From Sphagnum compactum (Eukaryota; Bryophyta; Sphagnopsida; Sphagnales), in contig OZ234494.1 of assembly GCA_965153455.1 (NCBI GenBank), forward strand, positions 24,428,001-24,492,000: a DNA stretch of 64,000 nucleotides, written 5' to 3'. Below are positions 34,758 to 48,290 of the stretch, piece after piece; within the stretch, counting starts at the first letter, position 1; each line of letters opens with the position of its first letter. Under the pieces are notes generated by a model. That model did no database searches. It worked only from the letters and a program-made list of their open reading frames with translations, and had not been told where the DNA came from. The position numbers and the translations under genes were made by a program.

Positions 34758-36779
34758 AATTTTTAAAAAAAATAATAATAAATAAACCCCAACTACCAAA
34801 GTCTTCACTTTGCTTGCCAGCACCCACCAGCACACCATCTGTTTTTTTTCAAATGTCCCATTTTTATTTATCAATATCTTGTTCAATACTCTTTTTTTTT
34901 TAAATAAATTGAACCCAAAAAAAAAACACTAAATACCTTGAGAAATAATTGGATTGTAAAAGATTTTTTAAGTGACACATTTGTGGTTGTTAATCTTTAG
35001 TTCCATTTTTTTTTTTACCAAAAAAAGAAAAATTGAACAAAAAAAATATGCTCAGTAAAAGACCTTGAGAATAAAATGAATTGTCAAAGATTTACAAAAA
35101 AAATTGTCCCATTTTTTGTTATCAATCTTTTGTTCAATATTCTTACTAAAATCCAAATAAAAACCAAAAGAAACAACAATTTGACTACAAAAGGCTATAA
35201 GAGCAACCAAGTTTCTTGAAGAAAATCATTGTTGGAACCCTCTATCCCTTAAGGTTGTCTACCAAGGCAATTGAAATTTGAATGGAAATCAATGCATTTT
35301 TTCAACAAGCGCATATGCAAGATAGAAATATGTGAGTGCAGGTTTTTCTTGCATCGTGTTGATGCTTTTTCTTGTGGTGTGTTGCGTCAACAACTAAGTT
35401 CGAAGCCATTGAGAAAAAAACGTAGCCCCTTTCCTTTAGGCAAAAGTTAAACCGAAAAAACCCACAAAATTAGTTGACTTTTTGCCTCGCAAAAAAATCA
35501 AAAGTCATAAACCAATAGTGCAAAAAAATTGTAAAGAAAACGATTTCGATAGTCAATATGAACCCACCGTGTATGAAAAGAAAATCTCATAAAGCGTAAT
35601 TGGCACATGAGTTCCGCCCAAACCAAGTCAAACAAGCATGGCTTCCCAAAGGGAAAAACTGGCCAAGAGAGTGCATTCTCACTCTCAAAAGTTGCACTTT
35701 GCCACAAAAGTCACACACAAAGGCTTTTTTTGGTTCCAAACTTCCACATTGTAAAATTCTATCATAAGATCCTTACATGAGGTAAAGACCTGGAATGGGC
35801 CCAAGGCAAAGACCTAGAATGGGGCCAGTTCTGGGAATTCACGTCCCTTGCTCGCTCAGCTCCCACCTTGTGCCGGCCCCTCCAAAAAACATTATTTTCT
35901 TTTTTACATATAATCAAAATTGATTAATTTTTCTTGTTCCTTGGATTTATCCAAAGTCTATGGTTTCAAGTGGTATATATATATAATTTGATACCTTTCA
36001 AAAAAAACATGAAAAGGCACATGTTACCTTTTCATGTTCATGTCATACAGTAAAATCAAAATTGAAATCAACATACCTAATGATGAACTATTGGACTATT
36101 GGAAACCATATGGGAACATATGAGAGAAATAAAAAGGGGGCCCAAGGTGGATGGGATATTTTCAAAATCAATTTAAATTTTTATTTCACTTTTAGAGTAC
36201 ATTTCATAAATCCATAACTTTTTCCCAACAATAAGGTTTTAATTCTTTTTTTTTCATTTTTTAAAGTAGTATTATTATTATTATTTGTATTATATGTGTG
36301 TGTGTGTGAGAGAGAGAGAGAAGCCACTAGAACCCCATGGCCAAAGAAAGATTTCTAGAACAACATGGAAATGTTAGTCATATGTGTGTGTGATCACCAC
36401 ACCATGTTGAAGATTATATTCATATGTATTCTTATCATCATTTTTGTTTCTTTAGCTTCAATTTAATGTTCATTCCTTAATGACTCTTTTCAAATGTTTT
36501 CACAAAATGCCATGTTTCATTTTTATCTTCAAAAATTGAAAGACTTGTGTGAACAATTAAATCTATACATTTTATATATTTCAATTCTAATATAATAATA
36601 AAATAAAGATTATATACAAGTTGCATTTTTAATATTGTAAATGATTAATGTTACTTTCCAATTTTCATTTACAATGATATGTCAAATTTTATGATATATG
36701 TTTTTATAAAGCTTAAAAAGTTGAAATGAAAAACAAACGATTTGGGATAAACATTTTAATTGCAGATTAGTTAGAACTA
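34334..36779. other. AT-rich intergenic DNA
   Basis: Contains a TAA run directly followed by an ATT run (34,722-34,757, an inverted simple repeat), many A- and T-runs, and a TG/AG microsatellite at 36,294-36,322. No gene recognised. Confidence 0.55.
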
Positions 36780-37790
36780 TTACTTATTAAGTTAATTTAA
36801 TGCCTATTAATTAACCTAGCCTATTAACTAATCTAACTTATGTGCCACCTAGGTTAAGCTTAAGGCTAAACAAGGTGGTATTTAAGTCATGTGGCACCTA
36901 AATGCTTAAACCATATATGTTTTATGACACCTAGGCTTAAACCACCTAAGCCACATGGCACCTATGCTTAAACCACATATGCCACATGGCACCTTGGCCT
37001 AAACCACCTAAGTCACATGGCACCAAAACCTAGGTTATGTGACATTTAGACCATATGGCACTTATGTTTATACCACATATGCCCTATGGCACGTAGCCCT
37101 AAACCTAAATCATGACACATGCCACATATGTTAGGTTTAGACCTAAATCATGTGGCACCTAAGCTAAGCTTAAACCTAAGCCATGTGACATCTAGGCTTA
37201 ATTGTGCCATATGGCATTTAATCTACTTTTAGACCTAGGCTTAAACCTAGGTCCTACCATGTGGCACTTAGGCTACTTTTAAACTTAATCTTGGACCTAA
37301 GCCATGCCATGTGGTACCTAGGTTACTTTTAACCCTTTGCCACATTGTGTGACATTTAAAGTAGGCCCAATCACAAGCCATGTGGCATCCAAGTTAGGCC
37401 TAAACCACATAACACATATTTTAGGCATAGACCTAGGCCACATTTAGGCTAGGCCTAAACCTAAACCACATGGCATTTATGTTAAGCATAAACACCTAGG
37501 TTAAACCTAAACCTATACCATGCCATGCGGCACTTAGACTAAGCCTAAACCTAGGTCACATGGCATTTAAATTAGGCCTTGCCTTAAGCCATACCCTATG
37601 GCACTTAAATTAGACCTAGGTAGTATTATAGGCTTAAACCTAAATTGTTTATGTGACACATAGGGTATTAAATGACACCTAAGTTAAGCTTATGGCTAGA
37701 CCATGTGGCACCTAAGCTTAAATCACATGGCACCTATGTCTAGGCCATGCCACATATCACCTAGGGGTGAACCTATGTTACACCAAAAAA
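36780..37790. repeat. degenerate tandem array, CTTAAACC / CATGGCACC
   Basis: About 1 kb built from recurring phrases such as CTAGGCTTAAACCTA and CCACATGGCACCTA in variable order and spacing, typical of an old minisatellite that has drifted. Confidence 0.75.
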
Positions 37791-38869
37791 CAACATCGGT
37801 GATTTGAACATTTTTGTGATTATGACTAAATTTGGATCATGTATTCATGTTTTTAATCATGTAACATGATTTAAATATGTTTACAACTACTTGATTAAGT
37901 CATTCATGAAGTTCACAACTACATGATTAAAACAAGTGGTTTGCTTCAAAACCAAGTTTGACCAAACAACAAAATGTACTAAACGCATAAAAAAGAAGCT
38001 AGGAAAGTTTTATATGAAAAGATTTTGTTGATTATGTGTAATTAAAAAAATATATTCATAATTATTATTATGTATAAAATTAATTTATATATAATTAATT
38101 TTTTTCAAAAATAGCCATTAAAAAGATAATTAATTATTTGGAATAACTTATGATCATCAACCAATTTTGGATGGTGATAAATATTGTGATTTTAATCATG
38201 AACCACAAAAATAAATTTAATCTAACACCATTGAACCTTTTTTTTGTGGAATCAAAGTTAAAGTACATTCACATTAAATTTTGCCATGGTCGCCTTAGGT
38301 TTAACCTTGGTTAACATAGGTTTAACCTATGTTTAACTTAGTTTTGGAGTAGATTCATAGGTTTAGCATTTAAGTTTAGTTTGTAAATTAACTCATTAGT
38401 AAAAAGCCCATTGTGATTTCAATTTATGATTAAAATATAGTCGTAAATAACTTTCGCAACTAATTTTCCCATTAATTGCATATGTTTAGTCACACCCAAC
38501 ATGTAGTTACAAACATGATCTAAGCATGACATGAACACAATGCACATAAATGAGGTATATGGTCAACCATATACTTTGACTATACATTTTTTTACAATTG
38601 ATTACAACAATATGCCACTATCCTATCCAATTACACATCATCACATGGCATAATTTGTGCATTCCCAAATATATATATTTCATTACAATTGTTCATTTTA
38701 AATGGTATTATATATTGACAAGTGACATAATCAAAAGTTGCCACATGGCATAATTTATGCATTTCCAAAAATAAATAAATAATAATTTTGTTTCATATGA
38801 TTGTTCATTTCAAATGCTCATATATTGTGATAGATGGCACAATTGAAAAATGGCATATGAATTGAATTT
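37791..38869. other. AT-rich intergenic DNA between arrays
   Basis: No gene recognised. Short TTTAACCTAGG-like phrases at 38,290-38,350 are similar to those of the flanking arrays. Confidence 0.45.
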
Positions 38870-39970
38870 TGGAAGGAAGAAACGAAAATACGTACCTACC
38901 TATTTACGTATCTAAGTAGAAAATTAGCACTTATTTACCTACTTAGGTAGGCAAGTGGGTAGAAAGGTAGAAGTGTAGGTGATTATAAAGTCACCATCCA
39001 AAGAACAAATCATATGGGTTAAACCTTTTAATTGCACTTCAATTGCAAATTGGGTTGCAATTTGGAAAAACAAATCCCATGTACTTTGTCTTTTTATTTT
39101 ATTTTTAAAATTATAAAACTGAGTATGTAATCATTTGATAGTTTTATATGTGAATCAATTATTTGAATTAATCAATCTCAATTAGATAATTTACTAACTA
39201 GTTAATTCAGATAATTAATCAATCATCTGAGTTATATGGTAAATAATTTTCTAAAATAATTATCTGATAATTAATTATTTGAAAAAGTATCTATTAACTA
39301 ATTATCAGGATTAATTGTTTGAGTTAATCAATCTAATTTAGATAATTGATTAATTAATTGATTCAAATAATTATCAAGTAATTAATTATTGATATTTGAT
39401 TATTTGAATTCAAATCAAATTCTGATAATTAGTCGTCTCAATTCCCAAAATTAATTACCTGAACTATTTGGAAATTAATTATGTGAATTAATTGTTTACA
39501 TTAATGATCCACATTAACTAACAAAATGATTATTTGAATTAGAATAACTAATTTGGATTCATAGTTAATTATTCAGCCTAATTAATTCATTCATAGTAAT
39601 TAAATAAATTATGTATCAATTAATAATTAATAGATTAATCACAAATTATTAAATATTAAATTTACTTATTTACTTATAAAATTATTAGATAAATATGAAT
39701 TAATTTATATTTAACTTTTTTATCAATTATTCAAATAATTAATGGTAACAGTTCATCAACAATTATCAAAAATTGTATCAATTTATGATTTAATATTTAA
39801 TTAGTGAATTAAATTTTCTAACAACTAATTAAGTAATCAATTCTTCTATATTGGTTAATATTAATTAAAATGTAATGAAGCAATTAAGTAGCATTAATTA
39901 TTTCATATTTTATATTAATTAATCAATTAGTTAATAGGAATTATTCATCAATAATTAATATTTTTGCAAT
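38870..39970. repeat. very AT-rich degenerate array, AATTAATTATTTGAATT
   Basis: Recurrent AATTAATTATTTGAATTAAT-like phrases from about 39,120 to 39,970, preceded at 38,890-38,985 by CCTACCTA and TAGGTAGG clusters in opposite orientations. No coding content. Confidence 0.65.
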
Positions 39971-40739
39971 GCGATTATATCATATTAATATGACCTTGTC
40001 ACTATTGTTTAATCATACTTAAAAAATTATAGTGTATTTTTAAACAAACCATCTAAAGTCAAAATGAATTTTTAAAATTATAATATTCCTATAATATGAG
40101 CAAATATATGGTTAATAGACCCTTAATAAAAACTAAATATGTTAACTACATTTAACATATATGTTTAATATACATTAAATACAAGTTAAATATATTTTAA
40201 TGTAATACACAATATTTTAATGTACATTTAATGTATAAACACACCATAAAAAGTCACCAAATTGTACTAATTTTGTGACTAAATGAACATAGGGCTATTT
40301 TTGGATGAAAAATCTAATAAATTAGTCAATATGGAAGGATGTGCAAATTTGTAATTGCAACATAATCACAAAAATAGTAGCAAATTTAAAACTATGGTGA
40401 ATAGTTGTAAAAATGATAAACTATAGTTGCAAATGATAGATAGTCACATACGATTTCAAATTGGATAGTTACATAACACAAGATTTTAATAGTGAAACAT
40501 GTATTTAATTAATTATGGACTAAATTGTTAATTCTGGACTTTTCAAATTTGGTGGTTAGGATCAAGTTTTCTAAACAACACATTGGAAATATCTCTTTGT
40601 TGGATCACTTAGTGGGGCAAAGCATTACTATTATCTATTGTTGCATCATATGGTGGTCCCAAAATCAAAATCTCAAAATTTCCAATCTCCGAATGGTCAT
40701 TTGTTAATTTTTGACTTTTCAAAAGTCTTCAAAAGTCCA
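39971..40739. other. AT-rich spacer
   Basis: Sequence rich in TTAATGTA and GTGACTAA-like phrases. No gene recognised. Confidence 0.4.
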
Positions 40740-41300
40740 AAATTAACTAAATACATGATGTGATTTCTAGGTTTAACCTTTAAATTTAACTTAGGTCTAC
40801 TTTCAAGTTTAACATTTAGTTTTAACTTATGTTTAGCCTTTAGGTTAAACCTAAGTTAATTAAATTTAATCATTTTAGCTAAGTTTATTTTAGGCTTAAC
40901 CTCAAGGTTTGGCCTAAGTTCGATTTATCTTTAATTTAGCCTTTGGGTTTAGTTTAAACTTAACCTTTAAATTAAATGTAGGTTTAGCCTTTAAATCTAA
41001 CCTTTAGGTTTTATTAAAATTTGATTTGGGTCTAATTATTATGTTTATACTAGGTTTAACTTAGTTTTAACTTAGGATTTTAACTTATAAATTTAGCCCA
41101 TAGGTTTAGCCTTTAAATTTACCGTAGGTTTAACTTACGTAACCTTCAGTTATTCAACATTAACCTACAATAGGTTATGAAAGTCTAGTTTAGTTTAGGC
41201 TACATTTGGCGGGTGGCTTAAGCTAGTATAGGTCAACCTAAGGTTACTTATGTTAGGCTAAGTTAAAATATGTTAGTGTTTATAACTTTGTAATGATTAA
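40740..41300. repeat. degenerate array, TAGGTTTAACCTTTAGG
   Basis: Repeated TAGGTTTAACTTAGG-type phrases over about 550 bp. The motif is related to the CTTAAACCTA phrases of the 36.8-37.8 kb array read on the other strand, so both arrays may derive from one ancestor. Confidence 0.65.
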
Positions 41301-42184
41301 TTATGATATAAATAAAATGTTGTGATGCATTGGTTAAGGATTTAAACCCTCAAAGTTGAAGTTAAAGGTTCAAACCTTCACATTTGCAACCTAGGAAACT
41401 TAGCCTAGGTTCCTTGCCTAGGCAACTTACCTCATTTATTCTAGGTTTGTTTTTAGTCTAAAGTGGTCTAGGCTAGGCTCTTAAGCTTTGGTTGCCATGT
41501 GGCATCACACGATGGCACCAAAAATGTTTATTTTGTAGCTCTTAATTACCATGTGGCAATTCATAAATGGAGTCATAATAGATGGAGTCATAAATGTTGC
41601 CTTTTGACATATTGTTAAACCTAGGCTAACCTTAAACATGGGCCATGTGGTTAGGTTAAGCTACCTATATATGTTTAAAACTAGGCTATGTAAGTAGATA
41701 ACTTAGTTTAAAGTGCTAACATATCTAGGGTAAGTATATATACGTAGGTAGTTTAAATAGATCTATGTATACATATGTAATAAATATCATAACCTATGTA
41801 TATAGGTAGTTAATAAAGGTTTAAAACAATCTAGTTGGATGCAAAGTTGGAAATGTGCACAACATTTCATCCATCGAGCCTAGACTTTTGATCCATCCTT
41901 AAAACAAGATTATCAAAATAATCAAACAAACAACTTATGATATAGCCACATTACTTAATAGTTGCATGACAACTGATGATGTCATATCACTAATCTACCT
42001 TTTGATTATAAATCAACTAAAAAGTTTATTGATGGCAATAATATTTTGGAGGTGGCCCCCTAGTTAAAGGTTGTTTTCAATTGTCCACCAAATCAATAGG
42101 CAAATTTAATTATAATTTGGTGATCACCATCAATTTTTTTAATATTAAAATTCTATAGTTACAACATAGTTGAAAACAACATGT

Positions 42185-42227
42185 AGTTGAAAACTTTTTG
42201 GTTAAAAAGGGGCATTTTCTCCTAGTG
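42185..42227. mobile_element. CACTA-type terminus (right end only)
   Basis: The sequence ends in TTTTCTCCTAGTG at 42,227. Its reverse complement CACTAGGAGAAAATG is a classic CACTA terminal inverted repeat, and the subterminal sequence repeats GTAGTTGAAAAC. No matching left end was found, so the element's extent is unknown; it may include the arrays at 36.8-41.3 kb. Confidence 0.4.
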
Positions 42228-44180
42228 CTTGAAGCCATAATTATGGATAAATCTATAAAAGTTGAAATGGAAATGTTTTTTGGTTAAAACATCATTAATT
42301 ACATGATTATAAATATGAAATTTCATTTTTTTGTGCCATTAATCGAATGATGCCATCCAATTTTGATTTTAACCTTTTGCATCCATGGAATGAAACCAAA
42401 TAAATTAATGTGGATATTTCATTCCTGTTGTTTAGAAGAATTTAAAAACTTTCATTATGGCGACCATCAAGAATTAATATCACAAGTTTGTTAAATTAAT
42501 GATTTTTCATTAAGTTCAGGCTTGCGAGTTTTTATTTTAGGATTGATGCATTCATTTTATTTTCAAACTCAATTGATGAACGATATGAAAATTCATGTTT
42601 AATGTAGAAACTTGATATGTTATTGGGAATAATGGTGGTGTATTCACATTCTCAAAACACAAAATACATGCATTTATCTAGAAGTTTAAGCCTCCAAGGT
42701 TGTGTAGGATAACAAAATTGTCTAATTTTGAAAAATGATTTTAAGGGTTTGGAAAAAATGCCAATAGAATGTAATCTTCATGATAAGCAACAAAATATAC
42801 AATAAAATGTGTATTATCCCCTCTAGGAAATTTGGGCTACATGGAGTTTTCTGACCCCATTACATCCATTTGGTCTAAAATTAACCACAATATTTTGTTC
42901 ATTTCTACAAATTGAAATGGCCAAAAGTTTGACTTGAGGAATCAACTAATTTAAAATCTTATACCAAAACTATCACCTTTTTGTTTAGTCATGTGAAGTG
43001 AAGGAATGTACTTCAATTTTTTGCATGTCATTATCATAATTAAGATTTGGGTGTGTTTACCATTAATATCATTTCACAAACTTTGGGGTGTTTTATTGTT
43101 GATATACAAACACCAATCGGTAACATTGGTTTATTTAGGATAAACAAAGTTTATAAGTGCATTGGATAGATGGGCCATCATAATGTAATGACAAAACAAG
43201 TGATGTCAAACTTGAAAAAAACTTGCACATTATATTTTTAAATATAAGATTAAAGGAAAAACTTCTAAAGGGGTGTCATGATGAAGTTATGAATTACTTG
43301 TGAAACATGGTGCCCCATCGCATTATTCTTAGAAAGGAAATATGAATGGTTTAAACCCAAAGATGCGATTGCATTATAACACAAAAATAATTATAGAGAA
43401 TCCCAATCACAAAATATTCTTTCACGCTACTTTATTCATTTATGTTGGTCAAGCATTCTAGAAATTTAGTTTTTCATACTTAAAAATTTAATTCATCCCA
43501 AATCCCAATAGCTCTCATTGATAATACAACTTCAATTTATCATACTTAAGTGTTTAATTCATCCCAACCCCATTAACTTTCATAGATAGTAAAACTCCAC
43601 TCATCAGAGTTCACATTAGCTTTTTACGACAAATTGAATATGAATTCAATTTCAAAACACCCAAAATTGGGACACAAAGTTGATTGTTACAGTCCTTCAC
43701 ATTAAATATTTTAATTGAACTATCACATAGTTCAATTAGGGTATTCAAAGTGAAGGATTATAATGGTAACCTTTATTGACAATTTGTAAGAATTTAGGAT
43801 TGATCAAATTGCCATCAAAATTTTACATGAACAAAAAAATTCCACTTGGAAACCCACAAGTGAATTTTTTTTTCCCTCTTTTAAAAATATATTTTCATGC
43901 AAAAAAAAACCATCTCTTCTTCAAAATTCCTCTTGAGGGCCACAAGTGGGATTTGTTAGTGTATGGAATTTATGATTTTTGGTTTTTCACCAAAAAACTA
44001 ATCACCTTTATTGCACAAACAAAAAAATCCACTTGTTGGCCCACAAGTTAGTTTTTTCCCATTTGTCATTGAAAAAATAAAGAAGTGTATCCACATTGAT
44101 AGAAAAATTCATGTTCTAATTAACCTACAAACTATGGGTTTTGTTGTTTTCTTACCTCAATGAAATATCATTCCCTCTTC
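42228..44180. other. intergenic DNA, nothing recognised
   Basis: AT-rich with ORFs below 92 codons. The longest, at 43,776-44,051, encodes a Lys/Phe-rich peptide without a recognisable motif. Confidence 0.5.
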
Positions 44181-44183
44181 ATC

Positions 44184-46309
44184 CATTACTAGGAAATGTG
44201 TCCTAGTTCATTATGGGTTTCACTAGATTTTTGAGTGAATTTGGACAATTTGACTAGGTGAAATTGTTTAACCCCCCTAGTGAACGGGGACCAGTTGCTA
44301 CGGACAATGACTTGTTTCACTAATAACTAGTGAAATAAGGTTATTATCAAGTGAAATACAAATTTACCAAACCATTCACTTACTAGTTAATTAACTAACC
44401 AGTATGGAAATTAATTAAATTTTAATTATTTAATATATAATACTATTGATAATTTCATGATTTTTAAAGCCTATTATTTATTGACATGTGTCACTACTTA
44501 CGCTAGGTTAAAAACCTAGCCTAGGTAGGTAGGTAGGGCACGTAATCAACCTAGGCACCTAACCTAGGAATTCGATAGGAGAATATTCGGTCAACATACC
44601 ATGTTGACCACACACAACACCACCCATGAGGTTTGATCCCTTGACCTTTGGAATGGGGGTAAACACCTTTACCATCAAACCACCCCACTTGTTGTGATAA
44701 TATGTTACATTACATTTTATTTATCAAATACTTCATTTTGAACATTACAAAAATATAAACTTTGAAAATTGGCAATCCTAAGCAATTATAATATATGGCT
44801 ATTGGTTGTTTTTTTATTAGTGCTATTGGTGGTTATTAATGGCTATTGGTACCTATTTTATTTGTGGCTATTAATGGCTATTGGTGGCTATTTCATTAAT
44901 GGTTATTCGTGATTAATTTATTGATGGATATTGGTGCCTACTCTATTAATGGTTATTGGTGGTTAATATATTAATGGCTATTTATGATTAATCTATTAAT
45001 GGCTATTGGTGGCTAATATATTAATGGCTATTGGTGGCTATTCTATTAATGGCTACTGGTGGTTATTCTATTAATGGCTATTGTGATTTATGTATTAATG
45101 GTTATTGTGGTTATTTTATTAATGGTTATTCGTGATTAATCTATTAATGGCTATTGGTGGCTATTTTATTAATGGCTATTCATGATTAATCTATTAATGG
45201 ATATTGGTGGCTATTCTATTAATGGCTATTGGTTGCTAATCTATTAATGGTTATTTGTGATTAATCTATTAATGGCTATTTGTGATTAATCTATTAATGG
45301 CTATTTGTGATTAATCTATTAATGGCTATTTGTGATTAATCTATTAATGGCTATTTGTGATTAATCTATTAATGGCTATTGGTGGCTATTCTATTAATGG
45401 CTATTCGTGATTAATGTATTAATGGCTATTGGTGGATATTCTATTAATGGATATTGGTGGCTATTCTATTAATGGCTATAAGTGGCTATTTTATTAATGG
45501 CTATTGGTGGTTATTTTATTGGTGGTTACTGACGGCTATTTTATTATGGTTATTAATGGTTATTGTATTATAAGTTATTGTTGGTTATTATATGTTATAT
45601 TACAACTATTGGTGATTATTGTATTATAAATTATTATTTGATATTCTACGTTATAATATCATAGGCTATTGGTAGTTATTATATTGTAGGGTATTTAAAA
45701 TTATTTTTCATAGGTTATTATTTTCTATTTTAAGTTATTTTTACCTTAAGCCATTATATTCTGTTTTAGATTATTTTAAAGTTATTATGCTTAGGATAAA
45801 ATCATTTATAATAACATTAAGTAGAATGACATTGAATAATTTAAAGTATAACTTGAAATAACATACATTAATTTAAAATAAATAACCTAAGGTATAGCCT
45901 AAAGTTAGTTGAATAATTTAATTTTAAATAATTTAAAAGTTTATAATAAACTAGTTAAGATATTTTAAGGTAAAATAACATATAATAATTTAGGGTACAA
46001 TAATTTATAATAGCCTATAATAACATAAAATATAAGTTAAATTAACTAAAGTAGCTTAAAATAATATAGGGTATATCATAAAGTAACATAGATAGAATAT
46101 TTTTAAAAACATAGAAATAAACCTATTTGCTATAGTAAATTGTAATAGTGAATTATGTTAACTAGAAACGAAACATGATGTTTACATAGTGATATTATCA
46201 TGAAATAACTTTCACTAGGTGAAATCAATAAAATGCAATGAAGTTATTTCACTTTTAAGGTCCCATAGTGATTTAAGCTAGTAAACTACACCCCACTTTG
46301 GTAGTAGAT
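44184..46309. mobile_element. CACTA-like non-autonomous element (2,126 bp) containing a minisatellite
   Basis: The left end CATTACTAGGAAATGTGTCC and right end (reverse complement CTACTACCAAAGTGGGGTG) align with the two ends of the MITE at 58,121-58,261, including the shared inner phrases GTGTCC, TTTCACT-GATTTT and the TTCACTAG-like motif. Three-base ATC lies directly outside both ends (44,181-44,183 and 46,310-46,312), matching the 3-bp duplication made by CACTA transposases. The outermost bases have decayed from CACTA (CATTA; AT for TG). No transposase is present. The interior holds the 25-bp array. Confidence 0.65.
44780..45560. repeat. 25-bp tandem array, CTATTAATGGCTATTNGTG
   Basis: About 30 units built on CTATTAATGGCTATTTGTGA plus TTAAT, period 25 bp. 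Several consecutive units near 45,237-45,365 are essentially identical, which suggests recent local amplification; the edges are more diverged. It lies wholly inside the CACTA-like element. Confidence 0.88.
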
Positions 46310-48270
46310 ATCAACAATCAAATTTTCATCCAAATAAATAATGACTAATTCTAAAAAGCAATTCACAAAAAAAAAACGATGTAAAGATTGAACATTCTAC
46401 TTGTCAATCAAAGACCTTAGTCATTCATTAGTGCTAAAGCAAATTAAGGCTAGTCCAAACTTTTAAAATTTTATATTTTTGGGTGAAAGCAAAGGGTGGG
46501 TATAAAGAATTTGGGATTCCCCAGGGTAGAGTTGGGGATTATTTCTTTATCCAAATTACCAATGATATGCATGTATAAATGGTCAAAAAACAAAAATTAA
46601 AAAAAAAAGATTAAAGAACCACCCAACATTATTAGACAATAATTCCCTCATTTTCAAAAGAAAACATCCATTTGTCTCGTTTGTTTAAAAGCTTCCAAAT
46701 TTTTCAATCAACAATAATAATTTTTTTAATAAAAACATTTAGAAAATGATAAGAACATTTAAGGTCAAGTCACATGTAAGCTACTCAATCACTAGTTTTT
46801 GGAGGTTTCTTTGTCAAACTATTGGAAAATAGTTTTAAAATAGTGGAATGTCGGCATTCGTATGCACAATGAACAACTAAGACAAAATCCCATCATTCTA
46901 TTATCCACAAATGATAAAACCTTATGTAAAAAATCTTGAGTAGATTGAATGATAAAACTTGTTAAAACTGGTAGTAACTAATTTCATGGCTACCACTTGT
47001 GAGTGAAGTGCAAAAAAATGAATTACTCAATCTAGTGAACGGGGGGGAAGGACCCATTAAAAAACTATGGAATCTCTCAAGTTGGGTAGTTCAATAGTTA
47101 TTGTTATCTCACATACAAACATTATTCCATCACTAGTTTCCCAAAAATAGTGATTGAACAACTTACATGTGACTTGACCCTTAAATTACCTTGGGTTGTC
47201 CATATGCCACCAAACATAATGCTAAGACCATACTCATTTACCAAATCCCTTGGATCTTCCACATAATAAAAAAGAAAATAAAAGATCCTATAACCAAATA
47301 GCCTTAAAAAACATAAATACCAAACACCTATTGGTGTTGTAACATATTATGTTAAGATTTAAAACTTATTTGATATGGTAAAAAATTAAATGAGCCATAA
47401 AAGCAAGTAGGATTATTATGAGTCATGGCAAGTTTCAATTTCAATTGGGTCATTTGAAACATGTTGATGCATTTCATGCAAAATATCTTAGTATCAAATG
47501 TGTTGTTATGATCATGGTAGTTATGGATTGTTTCCATGAAATGGTGCGTTTGATTTTTATCACATGCACAACTTTGTATCCTTAAAATTCAAGGGGAATC
47601 GGCAACCTTATTAATGCAAATCAATTTTTTTCTCAATATTGTAAAAAAATTCAATTGGACACGATTAATTAACCTAAATCATGTTTTGAAATTTTTTGGA
47701 ACTCATGACGGGGACCAAACTCGCCAAGTTGTGATGATTACTTTAAGAGTTTCTCCTCACATTTATCACACCTCAAGCATTTGGCATTTGTTGCAATTAC
47801 ATAGGTGAGTTTCTTGGGAGGTAAGGGGGTTGATGGTTTCTATTGTTAATAGTTCACCTTCCATGCACTTTGGTGAACCTTCCCTCATCACCAATTTTGA
47901 TGTCAAGCCTTCAATCATATCCATTTCAAACCTTAATCATAGATATAAAACAAAGATTACAACATTTTTATTCTCAAAATTCAAGGCCATGGTCATGTTT
48001 ATTGAATTTTGCGAATAAAAATGGCCTATTTTTAAAATAACAACATTTATTCCAATGACGATGATAATTGGAATTAATCAGGTGAAACAAATATAGGACA
48101 TTTCCAATGTGGTCATCCACTTGACAATTATATATGGAAATGATAGGGTGGGGATCAATAAAAATGTATGCACAAAAATTGATTTAGTGTTTTGCAATGC
48201 ATGCAATTGATGTTGTTCTTATTTGTTGGAATACATTAAAATTTAATTCTTGGGTTATAGACTTGCTCAA
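46310..48270. other. intergenic DNA, nothing recognised
   Basis: AT-rich with short ORFs only (up to 65 codons near 47,830-48,040). No terminal repeats or RNA genes seen. Confidence 0.5.
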
Positions 48271-48290
48271 CACTACAAGAAATCATAATT
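48271..48290. mobile_element. CACTA-type left terminus
   Basis: CACTACAAGAAATCAT matches the reverse complement of the end at 51,680 (CACTATTAGAAATCAT) in 14 of 16 bases. The two could bound one 3.4-kb element, but the outside triplets differ (CAA and ATT), so the pairing is uncertain. Confidence 0.35.
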
